DNA of 52,293 bases. Source: Nymphaea colorata (Eukaryota > Streptophyta > Magnoliopsida > Nymphaeales > Nymphaeaceae). Below, piece after piece: positions 1-10,400 of this stretch. Within the stretch, counting starts at the first letter, position 1; every line of letters begins with the position of its first letter. A program made the position numbers and the translations under genes. The notes beneath the pieces are model-generated. The model did no database searches. It was not told the origin of the DNA and was given only the letters and a program-made list of their open reading frames with translations. The stretch is from assembly GCF_008831285.2 (NCBI RefSeq), contig NW_022204613.1, positions 1 through 52,293 on the forward strand, written 5' to 3'.

Positions 1-135
1 AAAGATTAATATTCCTTTAATATTTCCTCTTGATTGATTTCAACAGGGGCGTTGATTGTATGGGCAGGGTATGCGTATATGATGATAAATGAAACAGAAG
101 AATAAGTTTCGAGAATAATTTAAGTTATAAATAAA

Positions 136-653
136 ATGTCAGGAGAGAGTACCTTTACCAAGGCCGCCAAGAGCAGTCTCTACAATACCACCAACCAGTA
201 GTACGGTACCCCCTGGGTGCAAAACAACGTGAGGCCCGAAAAGGTGGACCTGCGGAAGGATGTGTGCCCACCTACTCATAAATCGTAGGGACGCTCACCG
301 ACTTCAAACGTGCTGAGAAGTTGATCAAGAGCAAGGTCATCCGCTAGACTCTCGAACGCGAGGGCGTCGACCCCCACTCCGAAAACTCCCGCTACCAGAA
401 AAAAACAGAATTCCATGTGACCAATGGCTACTCGGAGTACCCGGAGCACGGACTGAACGTCGGACCTTCTATTTACCGCACCAATAACATGAATTACGGT
501 AGCAGCAGACCCGCGGATTTCGAAATCCAGGAGAAGTACTTCCCGTGCAATAGTAATTTCACCAAGGCCTTCAACGGTGGAAACTACAAGTTCAATGGGT
601 TGAATACTGTGAAGACTGTCTCTCAGGTCCACAGCTTCCTCAACGATATGTGA
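136..653 (+). CDS. PIERCE1/2-like axonemal microtubule inner protein (one frame break)
   Basis: About 165 residues. It starts at ATG 136 and ends at TGA 651-653. The C-terminal half reads YRTNNMNYGS, then KYFPCNSNFTKAF and YKFNGLNT. This order (YRT-x3-YGS, a Phe/Ser block, then G-x-NT) is the hallmark of the PIERCE family, small proteins inside the ciliary doublet A-tubule that help attach outer dynein arms. The N-terminal part contains a second, weaker copy (SLYNTTNQQYGT). The reading frame changes between about 262 and 330. A 20-nt GT...AG segment at 310-329 would restore it and matches the uniform intron length of this genome, but it starts GTG instead of GTA. The alternative is an indel near 285, because the downstream frame also looks coding upstream of 330 (GTLTDFKRAEKLIK). 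In-frame TAG codons are read as Gln. The family call is from memory of motif order, not from a search. Confidence 0.6.
310..329 (+). other. candidate 20-nt intron with GTG start
   Basis: GTGCTGAGAAGTTGATCAAG would join the two reading frames of the PIERCE-like gene. It has the right length, but its GTG start is unlike the GTA of the other introns, so an indel or sequencing error is a real alternative. Confidence 0.3.
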
Positions 654-1383
654 TTTCATCATACCATTATTTTATATGTGGGTGCTATCGATTTTACCTT
701 ATTTACTTATCGTATTCACTCTTATCGGAGTTTTTATTTTTTTTGAGAAAAATAAAGGAACGAAAAAGATCAGACCTATGGAAGGGCGTCCTGATTATGA
801 AAAGTAATTTTGTTATGAAAATTGTCGATAAGATTCATAGCGAATCTTTAATCAAAAAATAATGATGTTTATTTTTGATGGGGATGGAAAATGAGCTTAA
901 AATATGATTGATAATCCTGGTTTTTATCTGTTTAATTTTTTTGCTAATTGAACGTGAAATAATAAAAATTATACCTCATTCATGGGATAGCGCTTTCTGT
1001 TAAAAATATAAAATAATTGCGATTCGATCCATGAAAAATATTCATCAAGCCCCATCCCTCAAAAAATCTAAAAACAGCCTTTAGTTTCGTGAGAATTGCC
1101 ACCAACAACAAAAATTAATAACATTAATAATGTTGATCAAATCACGAAAATGTTATGTGCAGCCTTGGTACAACTTTTCACTTCCATGCCATAGTCTCCT
1201 GAGCATAGTTACCATCATCTCCGTCGGCATTTCTATCTTCGATGAATTATTAATTCTTATCTTTAATATTAAATTAAAATCGGATCAACAACAGAGATAA
1301 CATACTTCAAAAATTCATAAAGACGTTCCAACGAGTTATTTCTAAGTAATGATAGGCGTATGTTCGAATCAGCAATCGTTAAT
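654..1383. other. AT-rich gap with no recognisable gene
   Basis: AT-rich sequence after the PIERCE-like gene. Short open stretches exist, but none has a recognisable motif or a convincing start. I see no RNA gene or repeat. Confidence 0.5.
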
Positions 1384-2012
1384 TCAAATCATTTGGTTTT
1401 GCATTATTAGCTTGCGCTTGCAGGACTTGGTCATCCTGCGAGTCAAGGGTCCCTACTCCAGTTCCTCCAAGAAGGCCTGGAAGTATAGATAAAATTCCTA
1501 AAATCTCCCCACGTTTGAGTTTGACCTTAAAAAATTTTTGGATAAGGTGCTGGCTGGGAGAGCACTCTCTATCTCAGGAGTTGCTGGGCTTCGCAGATGG
1601 ACGAATAGCGGTGCTTTGAGAAAATCTTTTTGAATCCGGAGAATTATTCCGATAGTTTTTGGGATTATAACTAAGAGTTATTCATATCGGCAGCACCGAA
1701 TACAAGATTCAAAATTTTCTTGTTATTTGACCCTTTTTCCATGAAATTTTGCCACAGACTGTAGGCGATGGCTCCAGAAGGTTCGTAGATGAGCTTGTTC
1801 TTCTGAAAATGAATGAATTTTTTGATGAGCGTGATGAGGTGTTTTTGGAAGTTGTGGAAGATTGATTTGGATTTCTTGGTGATGCCTTCGTTATTCTCTC
1901 TGTGTTCTTCATTTTTGTCTAGGATTTAATGATTTCCTCTTCCCTGAGGGGCTCTTAGATGAAGGAATTATTTTCTAGCGAAAGGTATTGGTCAATGATA
2001 GAAAATCATTGA
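1384..2012 (-). pseudogene. decayed paralogue of the unknown gene at 3722-4633
   Basis: On the minus strand three successive frames each match consecutive parts of the 303-residue protein encoded at 3722-4633. The first holds YLS...EPLREEE...KSQTK. The second holds KSIFHNFQKHLI, SLWQNFMEK and KLSEQFSGF. The third holds LSKNFLRSNSN, EQGPLTRRM and a TGA. The intact copy has YLS, KSVCHNFQKHLI, VWQAFMKT, KLASQFSEF, LSKSFLKSNSN and AQGPMSRRM in the same order in one frame. At least two frameshifts separate the pieces, no start codon is in frame with the first, and no 20-nt GTA...AG intron repairs the breaks. It is therefore a dead copy, perhaps a relic of a local duplication. Confidence 0.6.
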
Positions 2013-2084
2013 GAATGCATTAACTGTAGATGTTCTATGGAATGATGTGAATCTGGTCTGATTTGTACTCGTATTAAGTGTAGT

Positions 2085-3070
2085 TCATGTTTTTTTGATG
2101 AAAACTCGAGATTTCTATTACCCAAGATATAATTATAAGCTAGAGGTGGTATGCTATCTATAATACTCGCGAATACCCTATATTTTCATATTCGTTCTGG
2201 GGTGAAGCCCTTTTTGAAATCGGTAATGCCTAATCATAAAAATAACTTTAAAAGTCCACCGAAGAAGTGCTTTTTAACGCACTCTTGGTATATATTATTA
2301 CCAAAAATAAAAAATATGACGACATTCAGCAAAAGTTTGCTCAATTTCAATCAGAATAAAGTTCTGGTCCAATATTTCAACCAGTTCGAATGCCTCGGTA
2401 TTTTTTTGAGCATTTTGAATCGATATAATTTTTTGCTTTCTATTACCTCTGCAAAACACAAAAATGATTATTTAATCATTCCGAATCGAGGGAAATAGAC
2501 ATCTTCAATGCTTGACTCCCAGCAAAAACAGTTGCATATTTATTATTTGTATCGTTTTCTGAAGCTTACGAAGAGCAATACCTAAGAATGACTTTTCGGG
2601 ATATTTAAATAAAAAAGAAACCGTAGTCTTTCTCCTTTTCGGTATCGCAGGCCGTTCCTTGAGGTTTGACGTGATTTTAAATTGTTTTTTATGTTGAGAA
2701 TATATATTTCCTGACCGGTAGAGATAAAGATCGAAGGAATTACGCAAAAAGGAGTGATGATTAGTTATCAAAAGTTCGTATTTCTGCGTTTTTCATTCAT
2801 AAATACCGTTTTGGTCGTTTGTGTTCTTGGAGGTTTCTTTGGAGTTTTTTGAATTGCTCCCCTGGAGAGGTCTCTATCTTGAAAATAAGCACTTTAGATG
2901 ATAAATATTGTCTAATTTTATTTATTTCCGCTTTTAAAAATGCCTATCTTTCAAGCCTTGGAGTTAACTCATATTCGGTTTTCGTAATTATTTTTCCGTT
3001 TGCATTTCTATCGATTTCCAATCATCTTATACACTGTTTTAGGGACTTTGGTGATGTCTTTGTGTTATGA
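2085..3070 (-). pseudogene. eroded coding sequence of unknown family
   Basis: Several long TGA-free stretches follow one another on the minus strand in different frames. One runs from about 3010 to 2790 (…TEYELTPRLERQAFLKAEINKI…). Another runs from about 2790 to 2502 (…KYELLITNHHSFLRNSFDLY…). A third runs from about 2510 to 2085 (…FYFWQQYIPRVRQKALLRW…). None starts with a usable ATG and the joins are not explained by 20-nt introns. The composition looks coding, but AT-rich DNA with a single stop codon gives long chance frames, so this is a tentative call. It lies upstream of the pseudogene at 1384-2012 and could be part of the same dead gene. Confidence 0.3.
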
Positions 3071-3721
3071 TTATTTGTTTTAGTCAATGTTATTTTTATT
3101 CGAGAAATATGGGGCATTAAAAATCACTAAGGCCTGTATATCTCGATCCAGAAAGGTTCTTCTAGGATTTTCCTTCTTTTTGGGAGTGAATGTGCAGCAC
3201 CTGTGTAATGAAAATTGCCAATAAAGAAAAGTTGAGATTTTTTAGATTTAAACGATCGACAAAATCAAAAGAACTATCTAAGGAAATGATTGCCAAAATC
3301 GTGTTGTATTAAAAGGTAATATATGAAAAAGCGTAGAGTTTTTGTTAGTGATTATAGTCCGGTAGTATAGGCTGACCCATGATATATCAATCATCAAGAA
3401 ATAACTAATATGAAATTGCTTGTAAAACCTCACGTTTTGATGCCTCTCCAGGACCTGTCTTTTGATCCAGTGCGATCTCGATAATTTTTCATGTCTTTAG
3501 GTTTCGGAGGTATTGATCATTACCCAAATTAGGGAAATAAGAAAAGTAAAACAATCAAAAGATAGGGAGAAAATGATATCAAGATCCATCGTACATGACG
3601 ATATGTAAGATAAAATTATTTGGACTTGGTAATCAGTGCGCAGTCCTAAATTATTAAAGTTCCAAGAAGACCAAAATATCAAAAATAAACATACCATATT
3701 ACTTTTTTCATGGCTGTTAAT
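3071..3721. other. AT-rich gap, nothing recognised
   Basis: AT-rich spacer between the eroded block and the stop codon of the unknown gene at 3722. Short frames on both strands have no recognisable motif. Confidence 0.4.
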
Positions 3722-4633
3722 TCAGTCGGCATTTAGTTACGGCCTTTCCTTCACGAAAAACAAATAAGTTTATTAAATATGACAAGAACCATTATCATTC
3801 ATAAAATTTTTATTTATGGGTAAAAGATTTTACCATATCATCTCATCCCCAACATAGAATAAGAAAATACATCTAATTTGCCATTTATCATTTTTTTGGC
3901 TGCCAATCCTTTAATTTATTGCTTTGGACGGTTTGGCAGGCATGACCATTCGTCTACTCATTGGTCCCTGGGCAATTTCTTTAACGAAACTGCAGTAATA
4001 ATCGTAAAAATCATCGAATTTGGAGATATTACTGTTCGACTTCAAAAAGGACTTGCTTAGATGTCCCGCCTGCTCCACCACGCGTCCTCTAATGATTTCC
4101 TGTGCTCGAAGAATAGCCTAAACTGTATAGGCTCGAGCTATGTGCGAAAATTCTGAGAACTAGGATGCGAGCTTGGAGATATTTTCGGCATGAGGATGGC
4201 AACTAACTCCGAAGATTGTATTGAGCAAGCGTTTATTGAAGGAATTTGTCTTCATAAAGGCTTACCAGACACGAAAAGCAACGACATCTTAATGAGAAAA
4301 CTAGAGTTTTAATAGACTAAAACTCATATATTTCTTTAAGAGGACGATGAGATGCTTTTGGAAGTTATGACAAACTGATTTTACATTCTTTTCCTGCTTC
4401 GGCTATGTCACGATCTTTGGAGCCTGTTTTAAAGTTGTTTATTTTGTTTTTTAGCTTTTACAGGTGGTAACTTCGCTTTCCCCTGATTTTTAATATAAAG
4501 GGTGGTAGAAGGCCTAATCGCTGAGATAATTTTCAATTAAAAGGTTTTATTAATGAGCCGTCGTGGGTAAAATGCCTTCCCAGCTTGACTAAAGAGGATT
4601 TAGAGTCTTGGCCTATGAGGTTGAGGAAAACAT
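3722..4633 (-). CDS. unknown 303-residue protein, member of a local gene family
   Basis: One open frame from ATG 4633 to TGA 3722 with TAA/TAG read as Gln; no intron is needed. The protein begins MFSSTSQAKTLNPL and has a Lys/Gln-rich linker, then a helical core with KSVCHNFQKHLIVLLKKY, VWQAFM, KLASQFSEF, AQEIIRGRVVEQ and FLKSNSNISKFDDFY. No signal peptide or membrane segment is obvious. I do not recognise the family. It is supported as a real gene by a frameshifted paralogue 2 kb away (1384-2012) that preserves the same motifs in the same order, which chance open frames would not do. The gene is AT-richer than most of the window. The C-terminal 60 residues after RRMVMPAKPSKA are less convincing, and the true end could differ. 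Confidence 0.5.
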
Positions 4634-5923
4634 GATGATTTGCGATCTTGTATTTAAACGTAAAATTAATTATAAAAAGTTGGAATGTTCTGTCATTAAA
4701 CATCTACGGTCATATATCCTACACTACTAAAGATAGATCTTAAGTGTGAGGGTCCTAGAGACATGGTGTAGAGGTTTGTTCTTTGCCTTGAATATTTTCT
4801 ATTTTGGAAAAAGCAAAAAATATAGCTATCGTTAATATTCTCGCGAATGCTTTGATAAATTCGATGGATACAGATGCAATTATAACTTTTCATCGATTTA
4901 TGTTTGCAAATGAATAAGGATTTTGGATTTATATCGAGTTTCGTTTAGGGCTATGCTCCCAAATAAAAGTAAAAAAAAGAGAAACATAATATATTTTCAA
5001 ATGATTTTGTGCCGGAAATAGCGCAGATCGTCATTAAAGTATACCCATAACTCCTGATTCTAATAAGCCACATAAAGCAAGACACGTTCTAAAAAAAATA
5101 GGTCCAAAAGAAGATGGTGAGATTTAAAAATATTGAAAAGAATACATTCTGATGGAAAGCATCGGCCTATATTCTATAAGTCGTATGAAGTACGATAATA
5201 GAATAGTTCTGACTGAAAACTCCTCTAAAAGGATAGGGCTGATGCACGATAATTTATCTTATTCTTAGCAAACATAGTAAAATATGAACAATTTATTGTC
5301 TTTCCACCATTTTAAGGAATTACGTAAACAACAAACTGTTTTTGATTACAGAAACCTCGTGTTTTCTCTCCTTTCCATTCCGAATATAAATATAAGTACA
5401 AACAAAATCGTGTTTAAAAAAGTGAAAAAGTGGATTTTAATGAGCCGAGCCAGGATTATTTAAGTTTGAGCCTCGTAGCAATAAAATGCATGCGTTTTAG
5501 ATTTAACTATTTCCCATATAGAAACAATTAATCTTTTTGATCTCAAATAAAAACGACTTAAAAGTTATAAAGCTGCCAATTCATTTGATTATTGGATCAA
5601 TCATTACTGGAAATCCAAAGGAAAATGGATTTAAATATAGGCTAAACTTTATAGCCTTTTTGAAAATTATTAGAAAATGATAAAAACATTAAACAAGGAA
5701 AAAAATTTACTTCCCGACAACAGAAACCAACCATAAGTAAAAATAAAACTTCAATGTTCAATAAGCTCATATATTTCAGGGCGGCATATGTCTTTTGCAG
5801 ATAGTTTCGATAGAAACATTACTTATCAAGATTCTGTTATGCTTAACAGGTGACTAAAGTATTTATCTTTATCATCCATCCGGTTTTCGATAGGAATGAT
5901 GATGATGAAGTATGCAAAAACAA
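4634..5923. other. AT-rich gap with one weak plus-strand ORF
   Basis: AT-rich. The only candidate gene is a 105-codon frame at 5152-5469 on the plus strand (MESIGLYSISRMKYD…, ending at TGA). It has no recognisable motif, and frames of this length are expected by chance in AT-rich DNA with one stop codon, so I do not call it. Confidence 0.4.
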
Positions 5924-6223
5924 TCATTTGATATAGAGAAGTTCCAATTAGTAGGTGAGTTTGGTCGGCTCTCTACTCTCTGGCAAATTTACTATAAGTC
6001 GAATCTTTCCTCCTAAGGATACTGACCGAATCGCATCGTCAAGTTAAGGCAGGACTGATGATTGTCCCACTCTCCACTCGAACACTTTCCCCCATTTGTA
6101 TGTGCTCTCGATGACTTGGTCAGCATCGTTGCGGAGAGTGTAATGCACGCCAACGCATTCTCCCTTCTGTGGGTAGTTTATATTATCTCCCAAGCGCAAA
6201 GTGGTAGTTTTTGATGTGCTCAT
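5924..6223 (-). CDS. FKBP-type peptidyl-prolyl isomerase-like protein, reduced active site
   Basis: 99 residues, ATG 6223 to TGA 5924. The fold signature is that of FKBP12: LRLGDNINYPQKGECVGVHYT at the N-terminus, FEWRVGQSSVLP in place of the FxFxLG...VIP segment, then DDAIRSVSLGGKIRLIV and a final strand LTYQLELLYI. The family normally has about 108 residues. The shortening falls in the loop before the last strand, where FKBPs carry the flap with the active-site Tyr, and the active-site Trp after VIP is Leu here. I infer an FKBP fold with weak or no isomerase activity, perhaps a binding module. It is cytosolic by sequence (no signal peptide). The mitochondrial carrier gene ends 151 bp upstream on the same strand. 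Confidence 0.75.
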
Positions 6224-6374
6224 ATATTATTAATCAAATTATCAACTCAAATCCTAAATTCCTCATATCTGTATTCACTTAACAATGTATATTCCCTACA
6301 GGGACTTATTCATCTCGACACATATGAGTTTTTTGCAAGGGATTAGTTATTTACAAAGTATATTCATCACACTA

Positions 6375-7280
6375 TCACTTCCTGCCTTATTTATCTTCAA
6401 TGCGATGCTGGATATACTTCCAAGCCACGCTAAACGCAACTCCCTGGACCACATTTGTCAACAATTTAGTTTGCAATCCTCTGAGGAAGAGTCCAGAAAC
6501 TCCATCCTTCTCCACGATTTGCGAAATCACCTGCTTGTAGGTCAGCTGTTCCTTTGCAGTCTGTTTGAAGGTCTTTACCACTCGGATGGAGTTACTGATG
6601 CAATCTGATGCGACGGTACATACGAATCCGATACCTGCTGACCTCAAGATTGCCAAGCCGAAGTCAGTTTTGTAGCTGTATTTCGGTAGGTAGTGCTCCA
6701 GGTAGTTATTGGTCACGAACCAAGGGTAATGGCCGACCATTGTGGCCATGGCTGATGCAATACCGCCCTGGTAGAAGGCAGATATCCCGTTTGCTCTGAA
6801 CTTCCCCAGTAGCACCTGCAATCCATCAGGCCCATATACCTGCTTGCTGGTCTTCCAGGCGTCAACTGGCAGAGTCGATAGTCGCCACAGTCCCGCCATC
6901 ACAGAGCCTAGAGAGGTCTGTATGAAGATGGGCAATTTTCGGAGTTAGTTGTGCTATTTGAAAGTAGTGGTCGCCAGCATGTTGGCAGCTGTATCACCGA
7001 ACCTGGAGATGGGACCGATGATAAGGGCAGGCACTATGCCGCGGTAGAAGCGAATGATGCCCCCTTCAGCGTAGAGCGCCCGAACTGTTGAGAGAAAACC
7101 GCCGCCGTTTTTGAATTGATAGTTCATGGTGGTTCGCATCCACATCAGGGAGAAGACCTGAATGGCCATGGCTGAGGCGCCGGCGAAACCTGCCTTGGCG
7201 GCTTTGATGATGATTTCGGAAACTGTGAGTTTGACCTCTTTCTCGCCCTCAGGCCTTGGATTTGATGTTGTAGAAGCCAT
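6375..7280 (-). CDS. mitochondrial carrier (SLC25) family protein
   Basis: 301 residues, the normal size for the family of inner mitochondrial membrane solute transporters built from three repeats of two helices. The start MASTTSNPRPEG at 7280 was chosen because the carrier domain begins soon after it; a longer frame runs upstream to 7415 but adds only low-complexity sequence. Repeat 1 ends near RFYRGIVPAL (77-86). Repeat 2 carries the signature PVDAWK at 138-143 (PX[DE]XX[KR]) and ends near AFYQGG. Repeat 3 has a degenerate signature (SDCISNSIR) and ends near LFLRGLQTK. Repeat 1 also lacks a clean Pro signature, so the substrate cannot be inferred. In-frame TAG and TAA in the link between repeats 1 and 2 are clearly Gln, which is good evidence for the code. 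Confidence 0.85.
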
Positions 7281-7484
7281 CTTGTTTGTAATATATCGGT
7301 AAAAGTGCGAAATTGCTATGCTATTATACCCATCCACCAGGAAAATTAAAAACTCTGCATCCGAAATATTAAATTTTTTATCTTTATCTTTTGATTTACG
7401 ATAGTGAACATTCATATATTCACCGTATATCCATAATCTATGTGTATATTCATTATATGCTGGAAATGTTTGATATGGATACGA

Positions 7485-10400
7485 TCATTTCTTTGGAGCT
7501 TCCTCGTCGACAATTTTCCAAACTGTCTTGTTTTGCCTTGCACGCTTGAGGTTTCGTTAGTCGTTCTGGTCCAGCCATCCGAATCCTTCAGTTTCATCAG
7601 AAACGAGATCACTTTGGTCTACTTAGGAGTGGTTCGGCTCCACTTTGATCACCTCGACGTCCTCCTAAATTATCTCATGGTTCTGAGGGCCTCGAGCTCT
7701 GGGGTAAAAGTTGGCTCCTGTACGCATACCATCCACTTTTAGAGCGCGTCGGGTGTTCCTGGCTTGGGTTGTCGGTCGTAGCTGGGAAGTAGTGGGCCTA
7801 GGCTCTTCAACCACTTTTGATTTTTTCATTTATTTCTATCTTTCCCTCTATCTCTCTAATTCCCTTTGACGCTGTTTCTCCCTTTCCTGTTTGCGGAGAT
7901 ACTCTTCCTTATAGTCATCAGGATCAAGGTATACGATGAGTTCTCCTTGGGATTGTTCGCTACTGCTTTCCTGCACCTAATTATCTTTCTTCTCCTCTTC
8001 CTCCCTATCGGAGGAGTCTACTTCCATTCTGAGCATTTCGTGCTTGGTGGGCTGTTAGTCAATCCTGGAGATGTCTATGCTTTAATTGAAGATGAAATTT
8101 TCGGAATGATTTATTTTTTCATCGATGGATTCCTTGGCCTACAATTTGGCATAATCCGGCTGCTCTGCTTTCTCCTTTACTGATAGGTTGACCACATCTG
8201 AAACGTCGATCTCGCTGGCCTCCATCAGTTTGTGCTAGTCAATGAATTCTTTAGTTGTTATGGCTGTGTAGTAAAGCTTTATAATGAAGACCACGGCCAT
8301 CATGGAACCCATGAGGCCGAGTAAGGTGGATTAGTTTGGAGACATAACAGCGGCATTGAAGGCGATCAGCGTCATCACTCTCTACACAGCATACATTTTC
8401 ACATTCAACTTCTCCACCCGGTAGAGGACGAGATCGATAATCGAGAAGAGGATATCAGCAATATCAATCAAGATGATTCCGCCGTACTTGTTGCTGGCCA
8501 TGATCGTCAAGCCTATCACTCTCACTGCGTTGTTGATCTTGTACAATTAGAAAAGGCGGAAGGGACGCACCCAGAAGAGGAAGTAGATTGCATATCCGAT
8601 GAGCAAGAAGAGAGAGATGATGATGCTGGCTAGTAAGATGGTGTTCATCTTGGCAAGACTGTTTAGACTGAGACTCATCATGCCGATCATGCTGAAGTAT
8701 AGTATGATCACCATGAACAGGCAAACCAATGTTTATTGCAGCAACTTCATGCGGGCCAAATGCTGAGGCCGGTCGTTTTTGAGGATATAGTAGACAAACA
8801 GCAAAAATTGAAGGCCTAGATATATCTATATGATGCTGCCCAAGTTGAGGATCAGGTTTTGACTGCCGAATGTAAAGGCAAGCGGCTGGAGAGAGTTTTA
8901 GGTGTATGCAGGTGGGAAATGTTGAGCAAAGCCATTGGGGACAAATGACAATTAGAAGTAACTGTATCCCGTTAGCACTGAAAAGACATCAAAATCAATT
9001 GGATATTCTTTTGCTCTCATGATTCCGATGGTCTGTAGCGTCATGATGAAGGCAAGAGCCTAGTGGTATCCCTTGCGGTTGGCAATGACCAGTTGCATAC
9101 CCAGCAGAAGCAGGCTCAAAATCACGAAGATCATGCCCTACGCGCCTAGAGACTCGTTTTTAGAGAAGACTCTGAAGTAAGATTGCTGGAAGATGGGATC
9201 TGAGAGAGGGTAAGAGGCAGTGGTCGATTGGTATAGCAACCCATCTGAACTGATGAGACTATTGGCGGGGAAGTTGATCACCACGTTCGCTGTTGAAAAA
9301 TCAAAGTCTTAGTAGTTAGTGGTGATGTAAATGACCGACCGATCGCTGCTGATTGACACACCCTCTACCTGCAGCACAGTGCTTACCGCCAGCATCCTGC
9401 CATGCAGCAATAACCTCCTCCTTGAAGGCGCCACCACAGTCACAGATAAATTAGTGCTCAATTGGCCAGTGGTGACGCTGTTGCTGAGTCCTCCCGCAAG
9501 GATGACCTTATGCACCATTGCTTTCCCTCCATCTGCGATAGTGGTCTGCACTTTGAAGGTGTAGGAGCGGTTGCAGGGGTTGCCGGTGACGTTGGGAGCG
9601 TTGCAGTCCTAGCAGACGGACTTGTTGGCCACTAACTTGCCGAAGGTACCGGCGGGACAGGTCAAAATGCACGATCCGTTGATGGTGTAATAGATGCAGT
9701 CGTGGCAGGCGTAGTCGCTGGAGTTTCCGTAGTATCCACTGGGGCAAATGGTGACGCAGGAGTTAGAATCCTTGGGCTTGAAGTAGTCGTTGCCGCCTGC
9801 CGACCTGCAGCTAAAGCAGTTGGAGGCGAAATCTGAGCAAGTGACGCAGCCGGTCTGGCAGGGGTCGCAGTTGCTGTTGTTGACGTTGCCGAAATAGCCA
9901 GCTACGCAGGTGGTGTTGCAGATGGACCTGGTTGGGTCCTTGAAGTAACTTACGATGGTGCCGGTGGCGTTGCTATTTTGGCAGGTTTGGCAGTTGGTGA
10001 GGCCGGGACCTGTACAAGTGAGGCAGCCACTGGTGCATTGGGTGCAGTAATAGTAGTTTGAGGTGATGATGGGGTCGTTGTAATAGTTGGGGAAACATTG
10101 AGATACGCATGAGTTATTTGGCACGAAAAGATAATAGCTGAAATCGCACTGGAAGCAATTGGTGGAGTTGATAGCGCATCGTAAGCACTTAGCATCACAG
10201 GGCACACATATATTGGGAACAAAATCGCTGATGAATTGGCCATTCGGACACGTACTGTTGCAGGTCCTCGAAGTGAGATCCTTATAATAGACCACAAGAG
10301 AGCCGTTCACTGTCTGGTTGGTGCAGATGGAGCACTCCTGGTTGGATGGGCCAGTGCAAACCGCGCAGAAAGAGTGGCAAGAGGAGCACCTATGGTCTAG

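Noticed and set aside
2151-2498. Plus-strand 115-residue ORF
   Set aside because: Two other frames here, one on each strand, read at least as well. AT-rich DNA with a single stop codon makes such frames common.
654-6374. tRNA or rRNA genes
   Set aside because: I saw no T-loop/acceptor-stem pattern or rRNA-like sequence in this gap or the other intergenic regions. Short tRNAs could still be missed by eye.
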